From the NCBI GenBank assembly GCA_002005505.1, contig MVGU01001454.1, forward strand, positions 1-64,000: a stretch of DNA of 64,000 nt. The letters run 5' to 3'. The position numbers and the translations under genes are program-made. The notes under the pieces were generated by a model, which was given only the letters and a program-made list of their open reading frames with translations, had not been told where the DNA came from and did no database searches. This DNA comes from Botryococcus braunii (Eukaryota > Chlorophyta > Trebouxiophyceae). Shown here in pieces: positions 1-10,900 of this stretch. How positions within the stretch are numbered: the stretch's first letter is position 1; every line of letters starts with the position of its first letter.

Positions 1-20
1 GCCTGACCAAGCACTGAATC

Positions 21-1571
21 GTGTATACAAGGAAACACTCCAGACCTCCTTTCCCTGTATCTTCCAGGCCTGCACATCACCCACTCGATAGAGTCCATGT
101 GGATACTGTGGGTCCCATATCACCTCCTGCCATCACAGGTGAACGATATTGGGTCACTGTAGTGGATGAAAGTTCACACCAAGTTGCCTCCCTGCCTGTG
201 AAGTCAAAGGATTGCATCCCAAAGGCTGTGATAGACCTGCTCCGTTTTTGGCAGACCCAACGAGGCACGGTTGTGAAGTGTGTGAGGACTGACAGGGGTT
301 CAGAGTTCCTGAACCAGCAATTCAAAGAGTTTTGTGCTCAGCAGGGCACTAAGATGGAGTCCTCAGCGCCCTACACGCCTCAGCAGAATGGGGTGGCGGA
401 GAGGATGAATAGGACCCTGAAGGAGCGAACAAGGACTCTGTTGGTCCATGCTGCAGCAGACCCCTCCCTTTGGAAGGAGGCGCTTGAGACAGCTACCCTC
501 CTCTACAATGTGGGTCCTACTTCAGGCAGGTCCCTGACCCCATGGAATTATTCTTTGGTGTCAAACCTGATGTGTCTGTGCTGCGCACGTTTGGCTGTGT
601 AGCCCATGTGCACATTCCCAGTGGCCAAAGGTCTGTTTTTGGGCCCAAGACCATCCCTGGGATGTTTACTGGTTATTGTCCCCAGTCTAAAGCGTATCGT
701 GTGTACGTGGGGAATGGAGTGTGGAAGGAGAGTAGGGACGTCAGCTTTATCGAGCACTTGAGGGGGGCTGAGAGAGTGGGTCTATCAAAGGTCCAGCCTG
801 GGTCTGTCTATGATTCTAGGATATCACCCCCCTTGGCAGTGAGAATCTGGCAACGCCTCAAGCAATTCCTCTGCTGCTCCACCCACGTTCTGGGATGAGG
901 AGGATGACCATGGAGTGGAGACGCTTTCCACTGGGGCTCCTGGGACCTCTGGACTTTGTGCTGGGGATCAGTCTGGAGACGGGACCACAGCAGCACATGA
1001 CCAAGGAAACCCCACCAGCCTGGATTCTACTGTTGGGACCCCAGAACCATCTCAGCACTCGTGGTCGGTGCTTGAGCATATGCAGAATCTGGCCAGGGGG
1101 GGTGTAGAAACTCAATCCCAGGTAGAAAAAATGCAGAAGGTACAAGAGGGGTTGCGAATGCAGGGGAAGTCACAAATTCCCCTTCCTCCAGGGACCACCC
1201 TTACAAGGGAGCAGCGTTATGTACAGCGCGTGGCTAGGAGAGAGCATTCTGACATCCCATTGCATGCCCCTGACCCAGGTCAGGCAATTGTGAGTGAGCC
1301 AAACATGGTTGGTCTCCCTGATATGCAGGGGCAGGTTGAGACAGTCGAGGCTATGTTCGGTGCAGATGTAAGAGATGAGAGCAGTGGGTTAGACATGCCA
1401 GCAGTAGGGGAAGCTGGTGCCCAATCCCAGTCACTGGCTAGTCATGCTTATGGTGTGCAGGCTGACATTGTAGGCGCAGCTCAGGCAAGTCTGGGTAGTG
1501 TGCCAAGTGTGAGTCCAGGAGAGAGAGAGAGCTGCTGCTCCCTCTGCATTGCGGAAGGTGCGAGAATGTAA
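21..1571 (+). pseudogene. Element A integrase and IN-RT linker, frameshifted
   Basis: The first segment (21 to about 540) has the retroviral-type integrase core: VDTVGP with the first catalytic Asp, RTDRGSEF with the second, and the PQQNGVAERMNRT helix with the Glu. The frame shifts near 535-545, continues as the conserved GVKPDVSVLRTFGC block and the GMFTGY/SKAYRVYVGNG part (542-898), and shifts again near 890 into a charged linker (915-1571). Another indel near position 32 disrupts the CIQGKHSRPP block. At least three frame changes make this a pseudogene. The linker holds short GAGAGAG runs coding for Glu/Arg and resembles the linkers of B and C1 in position and composition. Confidence 0.85.
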
Positions 1572-3375
1572 GGGTGCTGCACATGAGTCCAGTAGTCAAG
1601 GAGAGAGAGAGAGACTTGAGAAGGAATCAGATAATCCCGGCAGTACTGCCCAGTCCCAGCATAAGGTACATAATGTACCTTATTCTGGCAACCAGGGAGA
1701 GAGAGAGAGAGAAGGGAACAGCATCAGTAAGGCTGACAGCCCTGCTGCACCACAGCATAAGGTACAGAGTGTACCTTCTGTCACGTTGGGAAAAGTTCAC
1801 GTGCCCACAAACTTGAGGGAAGCCCAGCGCTCACCTCAGTGGGAGTTTTGGCAGCAGGCAATGCAAGAGGAGATGGAGTCTTTAGACACCCATGAGGTTA
1901 TGCAGTATGTGGAAAGACCCCATGGGCAGAAAGTTATCCCTGTTCATTGGATTTTTTCTACAAAAAACGATGCACATGGGAATGTCACTCGGTTTAAAGC
2001 AAGATTGGTTGCCCAGGGTTGCAGACAGATTCCTGGTATAGATGTTGGTGAGGTTTTTGCACCTACCAGCAGCTATGGTGCTAGGAGAGCTGTGCTGGCA
2101 GTGGCTGCCACACAAAATCTTGAGATCCACCAAGTGGATATCAAGACAGCTTTTCTCAATGGGGAGTTGGAGGAAGAGGTCTATGTGACCCAACCACCAG
2201 GATTTGAGAATGGCAACACGAGAGTTGTGTGCAAGCTCAGGAAGGCACTCTACGGTCTTAAGCAAGCCCCACGGGCTTGGCACAAGACCTTGAGCGACAA
2301 GTTGAGCGTGATGGGGTATAGTGTGTGCAAGAGCGACGCTGGGGTATACATCAGGAGGGCCCCTGATGGTAATCTGTCGTTTATTCTTGTTTATGTCGAT
2401 GATCTTCTCATAGTTGCCAGAGTGGTTGCAGAGATTGAGTGGGGGAAAGAGTTATTGAAGAAGGACTTCACCATCCATGATTTGGGAGAGGTGAATGATT
2501 TCCTGGGGTGTCAGGTCCTACGCAATAGAGTTCAGGGCACTATTTCCATGAGTTGCACTCCCAAGATTGATGCTCTTGTGGAGAAGTTTGGCGTTGCTGA
2601 TGATGGACGTGGGGTTGATACCCCCATGTCCAAGGACTTCGTGGCTAGCAGCAGACCCGAGTCCTCAGATGGTATGTCACATGGGGCTGGTACCCCTCTG
2701 CCACCTGGTCATCGATACTGCGAGTTAATTGGATCGTTACTGTACATAGCCAATACGACCCGGCCTGACATTTCTCAGGCTGTTGGAGTGTTGTCAAGGT
2801 ATAGAATGACACCCACTACCTCACACTGGAATGAGGCCATTCGAGTGCTGAAGTACTTGAGAGATACCAGAGAGTTAGCTCTTACTCTGGGTGGAAAGGG
2901 CCCTGAGCTAGAAGGCTATGTTGATGCCGACTATGCTGGGGACCTGGACCACAGGTATTCCACCACTGGCTATGTTCTATCAGTCTATGGTAGTGCCGTG
3001 GTTTGGGGAAGCAAGAAGCAGAGCTCAGTTGCTACCTCAACTGTGCAAGCTGAGTTTATGGCAGCTGGCCATATTGTGAAGGAAGCCAACTGGCTAAGGG
3101 GCTTCTTGGAAGAGATAGGGGCTGCACCTTGGAGGGTCAAAATTTTCTGTGACAACCAAGGATGCATTTCTAATTTACGGAACCCCCTGTATTCCAAATT
3201 CACAAAGCACGTTGCAGTAAGCTTCCACTACGCTAGGGAAGCTATGGCACTTGGGCAGGTAGATATCCTCTATGTGGAATCTGCACGCAATGTGGCTGAC
3301 ATTATGACCAAGCCACTTGCCAAGCCCGTGTTTGTTGGTCATCGTGATTCACTAGGTTTGAGAAGATACACTTAA
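1549..3375 (+). CDS. Element A reverse transcriptase-RNase H (ORF fragment)
   Basis: Open frame of 608 codons covering the end of the linker, the copia-type reverse transcriptase (RVT_2) and RNase H. RT landmarks: HWIFSTK, RFKARLVAQGC, VFAPTSSYGARR, HQVDIKTAFLNGELEEEV, ALYGLKQAPRAWH, and the catalytic YVDDLL at about 2393-2410. RNase H landmarks: VDADYAGDLDHR, STVQAEFMA, FCDNQGCI and the C-terminal NVADIMTKPLA. The stop at 3373-3375 precedes the polypurine tract by about 10 bp, as expected for copia. The upstream frame is broken, so the first ATG is not a real start; this is the 3' part of a polyprotein. Confidence 0.9.
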   Translation: MRKVRECKGAAHESSSQGERERLEKESDNPGSTAQSQHKVHNVPYSGNQGEREREGNSISKADSPAAPQHKVQSVPSVTLGKVHVPTNLREAQRSPQWEFWQQAMQEEMESLDTHEVMQYVERPHGQKVIPVHWIFSTKNDAHGNVTRFKARLVAQGCRQIPGIDVGEVFAPTSSYGARRAVLAVAATQNLEIHQVDIKTAFLNGELEEEVYVTQPPGFENGNTRVVCKLRKALYGLKQAPRAWHKTLSDKLSVMGYSVCKSDAGVYIRRAPDGNLSFILVYVDDLLIVARVVAEIEWGKELLKKDFTIHDLGEVNDFLGCQVLRNRVQGTISMSCTPKIDALVEKFGVADDGRGVDTPMSKDFVASSRPESSDGMSHGAGTPLPPGHRYCELIGSLLYIANTTRPDISQAVGVLSRYRMTPTTSHWNEAIRVLKYLRDTRELALTLGGKGPELEGYVDADYAGDLDHRYSTTGYVLSVYGSAVVWGSKKQSSVATSTVQAEFMAAGHIVKEANWLRGFLEEIGAAPWRVKIFCDNQGCISNLRNPLYSKFTKHVAVSFHYAREAMALGQVDILYVESARNVADIMTKPLAKPVFVGHRDSLGLRRYT

Positions 3376-3383
3376 AGCATGCA

Positions 3384-3395
3384 GGCAAGGGGAAG
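3384..3395 (+). other. Polypurine tract of element A
   Basis: Purine run ending AAGGGGAAG directly before the TGTTG that opens the LTR. The same AAGGGGAAG|TGTT junction occurs at the 3' LTRs of B (16200-16210), C1 (13160-13170) and C2 (26250-26260), which marks it as the plus-strand primer site of this copia group. Confidence 0.8.
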
Positions 3396-4085
3396 TGTTG
3401 AGTTCTGAACATTATTATTGAATGCCTTGTGCTTTAAGTGATCTTCATGTGTGCACTATTAGGATATGGGTCCATTGAGAACATAAGGTACCTTGAGACA
3501 CGGCAGATTCTGGACGTTTTCGAACATAAGGTACAATCCTATCTAGATCACACGTTTGTCGGATGAACTCTTAAGGCTGCCCCACCGGAGTGAATACCAA
3601 CTGGTTGTGAAAGATGCTGGGCATCACCAGATGCTAGTCTTGTCCGACAGTTGTGTGTGGCACTCAGCAGACAGTCGTACGGACTGTAGCTGGAGTAACT
3701 TCGTCTATTGACGACCTGTCTGCTTTGTACAGGTACGGTGCGGCAGTGTGTGTTGTATCATTGTTGCTATTGTGAGAGTGAACAAGCTTAGTGTACCCTG
3801 TAGTCACTCAAACAGATAAGGGACAGTGACTTCAGGGAGTATAGGCATGTACTTGAACGTAGCCGTCTAGAGCCTTATCTAGTGATTGCTTGATCGGTGC
3901 TTGTGTACAAGATAATGATGTAACGGAACTGGTTGTGAAAGATGCTGGGCATCACCAGATGCTAGTCTTGTCCGACAGTTGTGTGTGGCACTCAGCAGAC
4001 AGTCGTACGGACTGTAGCTGGAGTAACTTCGTCTATTGACGACCTGTCTGCTTTGTACAGGGAAAGCCGATTGCCCATAACCTTT
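3396..4085 (+). repeat. 3' LTR of element A
   Basis: Begins TGTTGAG after the polypurine tract. The right edge is placed at about 4080-4089 because coding sequence of element B's gag starts there (FNRGYN, aligning by eye with the C1 gag). The LTR is about 690 bp and contains a 134-bp internal direct repeat at 3599-3732 and 3927-4060, identical by eye, 194 bp apart. The upstream copy is followed by GTACGG and the downstream copy by GGAAAG. The partner 5' LTR is outside the window, so the exact right end and TSD cannot be checked. Confidence 0.75.
3599..4060 (+). repeat. Internal direct repeat of the A LTR (R1-spacer-R2)
   Basis: Two identical 134-bp copies (3599-3732 and 3927-4060), both starting AACTGGTTGTGAAAGATGC and ending TTTGTACAG. 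The first copy abuts GT, as a splice donor would. The same arrangement, with unrelated repeat sequence, is found in the LTRs of B, C and the solo LTR at 25.2-26.0 kb. Confidence 0.85.
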
Positions 4086-4089
4086 AACA

Positions 4090-6811
4090 GAGGCTACAAT
4101 ACTCAGGCCAATGCTGACTGGTTAAAGGAGATGTCCCGTGGCATGAAACAAGGAGAAACCATTTCTCAGTATGTCAATAGGACTATCAATCTGAAAGGTT
4201 GCTTGAAACGAAATGGACATGATCTTCTAGATGGGCACGTGGCCACACAGATTGTGCAGGGTCTGCCAGCAGCTGCCAACCCCCCTGGACTACTGCCTAC
4301 AGCCGTTGCTTATCCCTTGGACCAACTCGCAGACCTCATCTCCACCACAGCAGATGCAACGGGCTACGATGATGACCCAGATCTGCCTGCATTGGTCATG
4401 ACTGCACAACCAGTGCAGGCTGCTGCAGCCCCTGCCCCTACTGCATGTGCTTTGACTCAGACCAGACAGCCTGCAGACACAGAGACCAAGGGGGAAGTAC
4501 GTGGTACATGCAACTACTGCCACAAAAGGGGACACTTCTGGAGAGACTGCCGCAAGAGACAGAGGGACACCGAAACCCGGAGGAATGTGGTAGCAGCAGT
4601 GCAGCAACTGGCAGGCATGTGGCCCCAAGGTCAGTTTCCTGGAGGACCCCAGCCCCCACCAGCAGTCCAGCATGTCTTCCCTGCAGTGGGAGCGTTCCCA
4701 CTGCTGCACCCACCACCTGGTCCACCTTCTCCCCCACCTGAAGGTATGCCACACGTGGTATCCTATAATGTTCTCAAACCATGCAAGGGGAGAATTTCCA
4801 AACAGTCCTGGTTGGTAGACAGTGGAGCGTCAGTCCATCTTGTCAATGATCTGTCACTGTTACATGCTCCCACAGTCCATGCTGCTCCTATCCCTCTGCA
4901 GCTGGCCACGTCTGATGCAACAGGAGGAATCACTGCCACTGGATCAATCTGCCTATTGAACCAGCATTCTATCCCACTGTGGCTGCACCATGTCCAGTGT
5001 GTTCCCTCTGCAACGATGAACATCTTGTCTGTTTCTGCTGCCCTTCGTGATGGAGCTTGCTTTACCACAGACAGCATGGGTGCATTTACCACAGTCTCTG
5101 GCCCGAATGGCTGGAAGATGCCTGTTAGAGCAGAAAAAGGTCTCTATTATGTACATGACTGCTTATCTGTTCCCCCAGTACAATGGTCGTTACCATTGGC
5201 AGCTGCAGTGAAGAACAAATCCAAGAAGAACCTGCAGCATGATTGTGCAAAACGCTTTCTGTGGCACAGCAGAATGGGACATCCGGGTGAACCATGGATG
5301 CAGCGCCTGAGCAATGAACAGCTGGTCACAGGCATTGATACCTCCCTGTCATCCTGTGAGAACTGTCCAAAGTATTGTGAAGCATGCATTGAGGGGAAGC
5401 ACACCCGTCCTCCCTTTGGTGAAAGTTCCAGGCCGGCAATAAATCCTCTTGACAGAATCCATATTGACACTGTGGGCCCCATCTCACCAGCAGCCATCTC
5501 TGGAGAACGTTTTTGGGTGACTGTAGCTGATGAGGCATCTGGATGGAAGGCTGTCCTACCAGTAAAGTCAAAGGATGTAATTGCCTCAGTTGTCAGGGAC
5601 CTGATCCTATTTTGGCAGACAGAAAGAGGAACAGTTGTCAAGTGCATTCGGTGTGACAGAGGCACAGAATTTTTTTAGTTCCAGATTCAAGGAGTTCTGT
5701 GCATCTCAGGGCACTAAACTGGAGATGTCTGCCCCCTACACTCCCCAGTAGAACGGGATAGCAGAGAGAGCCAACAGGACCTTGAAGGAGCGAACCAGAA
5801 CCCTCCTCAATTTTGCTGGTGCCAGCCCAGTCATGTGGAAAGAGGCCCTAGAAACAGCCTGCATCCTCCTGAATATGGGACCCAGTACAGGCAGGCCTCT
5901 CACTCCTTGTGAATTATTCATGGGATACAAGCCAGATGTGTCACTTCTTCGTACGTGGGGATGCCTGGCATTTGTGCATGTGCCCGATCAGCAGAGGGGG
6001 GTATTTGCACCAAAGGCTGTACCTGGCATGTTCACTGGTTATTCCCCAGTGTCCAAGGCATATCGTATTTATCTGGGAGGGGGGGTCTGGAGAGAGAGCA
6101 GAGATGTCCAGTTTGTGGAACACATCCGAGGAGCCTCTCGGGTGGGAATGTCTACCCTCCCTGACCAGCCACTACAGTTCTCTTATCCTGAAGGTTTGCC
6201 AGCTCAGCAGCACATCAGCGACCCGACAGTCTCCTCACCTCAGTGCAGCACTCAGAATCAGGTTGTCAGAGCTCCCTGCCCCAGCAGCAGACCTGACAGC
6301 ACCCTCCCAGGACCCCCTGACCAAGCTGCAACCGAGCCTGCATGTCAGGGGAAGTCTTCCCAAGAGGAGGGCGCTCCAGAAATTGGTCATGGACCAAGTG
6401 AGAAACCACTGCAGCTGGATCTGGACCATTCCGGGGCACTGGATACACTGGAGCAACTTGCGCGAGGAGGCTCTGACAGTGGGCAGCATCAACGGACCTT
6501 GGAGCGAGCACAGCAGTCCCTCCGGAATACACCTCCTGCTCCCGTAATTCCGCCATTGAATGGACCCTCTCGGGCCCAACGCTATGAGCATCGCACTGCT
6601 GCTCGCGAGCTCCTGCTGGCACAGGAGAAGGGAGAGAGCTGTGAGCGAGTGGGGGTGACTGAATGTGACTCCGAGTCACAGGGACCAGGGGAAGTGCAGG
6701 AAAGAGGTCAGGATCCTGAGAGACCTGAACTACATGTGAGTGAAGAGAGGGGGACAGTCTCTGATCAGACTGAAAATGGTCCAAGCGAGTTGAGATGCAT
6801 GGGCGGGACCT
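4090..6811 (+). pseudogene. Element B gag-protease-integrase, broken
   Basis: Gag body from 4090, a CCHC zinc knuckle CNYCHKRGHFWRDC near 4510-4551, then a proline-rich stretch, protease with WLVDSGASVHLV (about 4813-4848), GAG-pre-integrase FLWHSRMGHPGE, the CENCPKYCEACIEGKH zinc region and the integrase core (HIDTVGPISP, RCDRGTEF). A run of seven T at about 5669-5675 shifts the frame and ends the 5' reading frame at 5678. After it, the PYTPQ.NGIAER helix carries an in-frame TAG at 5749-5751. Integrase C-terminus and linker then stay open to the C1 insertion. N-terminal gag is missing. The copy cannot make a complete polyprotein. Confidence 0.85.
6807..6811 (+). other. Target-site duplication of C1 (left)
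   Basis: GACCT precedes the 5' LTR (TGTTGAATG) and recurs at 14048-14052 right after the 3' LTR. Five bases is the size expected for copia integrases. Confidence 0.9.
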
Positions 6812-7690
6812 TGTTGAATGAATTGGTCAATACTGTACTTAGTGACATCCCCTGTCACATGCCATCAACAGCAGTGTAAACTATAGCCTTTATAGCCCTT
6901 TATGAACGGTATAGATCATACTCGTACCTCAATGACATAACACGTGACTTGTACGATATGCGTTCTCAATAGACATTACGTATGGTAGTACTTTAGGATC
7001 CCTGCAGTCCGAGCCATCCCTGGGCAGCCCAGGAACGGCTCGGTACTTGTCCGAAGCATGTTGGTATCCTTGACCAACCTCTACTGTTGGAGAGTGCTGT
7101 GTGCTGTTCCTGGAAACGTTGTAGCGTGGACGGTTTTTCCCACAGGCTACGAACTGACGCTGCCGTCGTGCCATCACTGCAGGTGTGTTTAGGATTCTCA
7201 AAGTCGTTCCAGATACGATTGTGCTCAAACATTCAGACCAGTTAGATATTACTGCTGTGTGCATTGATGAGAGTGCATGACGAGAGCGCACTGAATGTTT
7301 GACCTCATTGAGACTTATGTTGACGTCCACCGTTGTGGCGGTAAGATAGTTTCACTGTACAAACATCACAAAGAGACCTTGCTGAGTTACTGATGAACTA
7401 TTATTGTATTCTAGTGACGTAAAGTAGACATCGCAAGGCCTCTTTGGTGCTGAACTCTGCTATCAGGCAAGGCGTAGTGTTACGTGGTCTTTAGCAAGAG
7501 TGAGAGCAGTTAACATCATTTGTAAGACTTGTCCGAAGCATGTTGGTATCCTTGACCAACCTCTACTGTTGGAGAGTGCTGTGTGCTGTTCCTGGAAACG
7601 TTGTAGCGTGGACGGTTTTTCCCACAGGCTACGAACTGACGCTGCCGTCGTGCCATCACTGCAGGTGACGCCGCAAGCAGAAATGCTTGA
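6812..7690 (+). repeat. 5' LTR of C1
   Basis: Begins TGTTGAATG and ends ATGCTTGA immediately before the primer-binding site, so the 3' end is not the usual CA. It holds two identical 138-bp direct repeats: R1 at 7045-7182 and R2 at 7527-7664. The 344-bp spacer starts GTGTG right after CAG and ends TGTAAG right before R2, giving intron-like GT...AG borders. R1 is preceded by GGCTCGGTACTTG, which matches GGCTCGGCACTTG at the same place in the otherwise different solo LTR at 25.2 kb, suggesting an initiator-type promoter element. Confidence 0.9.
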
Positions 7691-7702
7691 GGTTATGGGC
7701 CC
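7691..7702 (+). other. Primer-binding site of C1 (half-tRNA type)
   Basis: GGTTATGGGCCC follows the 5' LTR directly. It is complementary to the anticodon-loop region of eukaryotic initiator tRNA-Met (GGGCCCAUAACC), not to a tRNA 3' end. This matches the known use of a half initiator-tRNA fragment as primer by Drosophila copia. C2 has the same site at 20049-20060. Elements E, K, F, H and the TRIM in this window instead have TGGTATCGGCGA, a normal 3'-end type site. Confidence 0.85.
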
Positions 7703-7992
7703 ACGCTTTCCAAGCTGAGCTTGCAGTGACGCACGACAGATTTCCAGGGAGAAAAGGGGTTTCGGACCCCGCTTCGAGACTGCGAGCTTCACTGACGAGT
7801 GAGGTCTGGCCGTTCAAACATATCGAGCTAGTCACGTAAAATTATTCCTTCTGTAGTGCTGGAAGAAATTGTTGTACAGTAGCAACTGGGCTGGGAAAGC
7901 AGAAGTACTTCTGGGACTGATCAACTCAGTGTCAGAGCTAGGAAGAAGTGCTTCCAGGGGAAGTCATTTAAGGCTTGGAGTGAAGAACTGGC
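7703..7992 (+). other. Untranslated leader of C1
   Basis: 290 bp between primer-binding site and gag start, without an obvious ORF. Conserved with C2 (20061-20350) apart from scattered substitutions. It would carry the packaging signal, but no specific motif can be named. Confidence 0.5.
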
Positions 7993-10900
7993 TTGATCAT
8001 GAAAACTAGAAGCAGACAAGTGATCATGAAAACGAGAAGTAAGCACACTGCAACGGAGTCTGGATCAGCTGGGTCTGGCTCCTCCATCAGTGCATCACCC
8101 AGCCAGCCAGCAAACTCCACTGCGCAGAGTGGAGAGATGTGCATCGCAATGACGAAAACCGGTGGCGTCGTCACCACGAATGTCAAATGTCCAGTGACTC
8201 TGGACAGAGAGGGAGTGGAATTTCCACTCTGGGATCTGGCATATGTGGCAGCCTGTGGCCTCAAAAGGTGCAAGGCAGCCATTGAAGCTCCAATGCCAGA
8301 CACAGAGGAGAATGCAGCAGCGCTCCTAATGCTGATTGAGAGCGTCCCCAAGGCGTGGGGTGCCAAGCTGGCTGCAATGCAAGTGGCAGCCAATGCCTAC
8401 CAGTGGGTTCGAGAGCGTTTTACTGGAGGGGCAGACCAGGAGGTAACAGCACGCTGGCTGGAGCTCCTACACACCAGCATGGGAGAGACAGAAACGTTGG
8501 AGGACTACTACAACAGGAAGGTGGCACTCTTCCATGCACTCAAGCGAAATGGGCACTCCATCATGGAGAGAGAAGCCAAGCTGGCAATCATCAAGGGCCT
8601 GCCAGAGGAAGCGAAGGAGACTGGGATGTTCTCCTCATCTGCTGGGAAGGATCTGGAGGGACTGTGGGAGATCATCTCCACCACAGCCAAGGGACTGGGC
8701 TTCAACGACCAGGTCCCCAGAGTCACCCCTGTGGCCAGGGCAGCCATCACACCAGCCTACTCCACCACACCAGGGACTGCAAGCCCACAGGAGACCCAAG
8801 CTGGAGGCCAGGGGGGCCAAGCTTCATCGACCAAGGTGGAGGGACGGGACCGGCGTGACAACAGGCGCTGCCGCTACTGCAACAAGCTAGGCCATTTTGA
8901 GAGGAACTGCCTCAAGAAGGAGGCGGACGAGAAGATGCAACAGAACCTGCAGCAAGTCATGGCTGCAATGGCCAATCTGCTTCCGCAATTCCAAAATCAA
9001 GCGTCGGCTGCAGTGGCTCGACCTCCGGAGGGCAGCGGGAACGGCAACAACTTTTTCCCCGGGGGATATCCACCACCCTCTGGTATGTCTGCCATGATTT
9101 CTCTGAATGTCTTAACACCAACACGCGTCATGCCAGAAGCGAGAAGTTTTCTGGTGGACAGTGGAGCCACCATCCACCTAGTCAATGATCTGTCCCTGCT
9201 ACATTCCCCCACCCTGCACAGAAATCCCATTCCTTTGCATATGGCTACGTCAGATGCCACGGGACAGATAATTGCAACTGGTTCCCTATGCTTGAGCAGT
9301 GCAGAACAGCAACCCCTGTGGCTTCACAATGTGCATTGTGTTCCTTCAGCTACAGCTAATCTGATTTCAGTGACAGCTGCTATACGTGATGGGGCTAGTT
9401 TTGTGACAGACAGTGTGGGAAGTTACACTGGTATGCGTGGCGCTCAAAACTGGTCTTGTTCAGTTGCACAGAGAAATGGCCTGTATTTCTTGCAGAAGGT
9501 CAGTCCAGTCAGAAACCCTGTCTCTGTGTTCGTTAACACAGCCAGAGCACCAGTCGCTCATGATTGCAGATTGAGAGCACTGTGGCACAGTAGACTGGGG
9601 CACCCAGGGGAGGTTAATATGAGGCGACTGCAGTCTGAAGATTTGGTCCTGGGCATCCCTGTATCTCTCTCCCCTTGCGCAAACTGTCACTCTTCATGTG
9701 AAGCGTGCATTCAAGGAAAGCACAGTCGTCCCCCTTTTGGAACCAGTTCCAGAGCAGCCACTGAGCCCCTTGAGAGAATTCATTTGGACACAGTTGGCCC
9801 CATCTCCCCTACAGCTATTACTGGGGAGCGCTTCTTTGTCACGATTGTGGATGAGGCTACGCACTACGTCATAGCCCTGGCAGTAAAAACCAAGGATGCA
9901 ATCAGCAGTGCAGTCAGAGACCTCCTGATTTTTTGGCAGAGGCAGTTGAACCGCTCTGTTAAGTGCATTCGTACTGACAGGGGGACAGAATTCCTCAACA
10001 GTACATTGAAGGGTTTCTGTACGCAGGAGGGAATTAAATTTGAGACCTCTGCAGCATACACGCCTCAGCAAAATGGCGTTGCTGAACGGATGAACCGAAC
10101 AATCAAGGAGAAGGCCAGAACACTCATGTTGCATGCAGCTGCCAAACAGTCACTCTGGAAGGAAGCAGTGGAGACAGCCTGCATCCTGTACAATATGGGA
10201 CCTGTGACTGGACGTGACAAGACGCCTTATGAAGCCTTCCATGGGGTAAAGCCCGATGTATCCCTGCTCAGGACTTTTGGCTGTCTAGCACATGTGCACA
10301 TACCTGATCACCAAAGGGGAGTGTTTGAGTCTAAGACCTCCCCTGGTCTCTTCACAGGGTATTCCAGTGTGTCAAAGGCATATAGAATTTATATGGGAAA
10401 CGGGATTTGGAAAGAAAGCAGAGATGTTACTTTTCTGGAGCACTTAAGGGGCGCAGACAGAGTGGGGCTTAGCACCATGTCTCCTGTGAGTCCAAATGCA
10501 GTCCAGCAGCCCTTTGCCTTGCCTTTTGTACAACAGGAGGGCCAGCAGTCCTTGGGTCAGTTGTCTTTTTGGGACTCAGATGATCCTGAGCCTCTCTGCA
10601 ACCGAGAGGTCAACGTGCAGCAGTCCGGACCTGACTCCCCCTGTGCAACCACCCCCTGTGCAACTACCCCATGTGCAATCAACCCCTGTGAGAATTCTGA
10701 GACTTCAAGTGTCAACGTGGACGGGGAGCCCACTTCCTCGGAGCTGAGCCATACGCAGTCCGGCCACAGCTGGTCCGTACTCGGACACATGGAGAACCTG
10801 GCGCGAGGAGGCGAGGAGACCAAGTCACACATGCAACGTTTGAATAATGTGCAAGAATGTGTTCGAATGGAAGTTGGGGCCATGGGTGTCCGAGGGCAAG

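Larger units (their letters stand above)
1..4085 (+). mobile_element. Copia element A, 5'-truncated by the window
   Basis: Ty1/copia retrotransposon read from the end of the GAG-pre-integrase region through integrase, a long linker, reverse transcriptase and RNase H, then polypurine tract and 3' LTR. The copia order (integrase before RT) is plain from the motifs. Its 5' half and 5' LTR lie outside the window. The sequence just after its LTR resumes in the middle of the gag of a different copia element (B), so A is inserted into B. Reading frames are broken in the integrase and linker while RT-RNase H is open, so this copy is probably inactive. Confidence 0.9.
4086..6811 (+). mobile_element. 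Copia element B, first part
   Basis: Gag, protease and integrase of a second copia element whose 5' end was removed or displaced by element A. It is interrupted at 6811 by C1, with GACCT duplicated at 6807-6811 and 14048-14052, and resumes at 14048 with linker, RT, RNase H and 3' LTR to 16936. Both parts run in the same orientation and read through the TSD, so this is one element split by a later insertion. Confidence 0.85.

Noticed and set aside
6929..7330. 133-codon minus-strand ORF that recurs at 13286, 18793 and 26376
   Set aside because: It recurs only because it lies in the C-family LTR. No domain is visible and it overlaps the promoter/R region.
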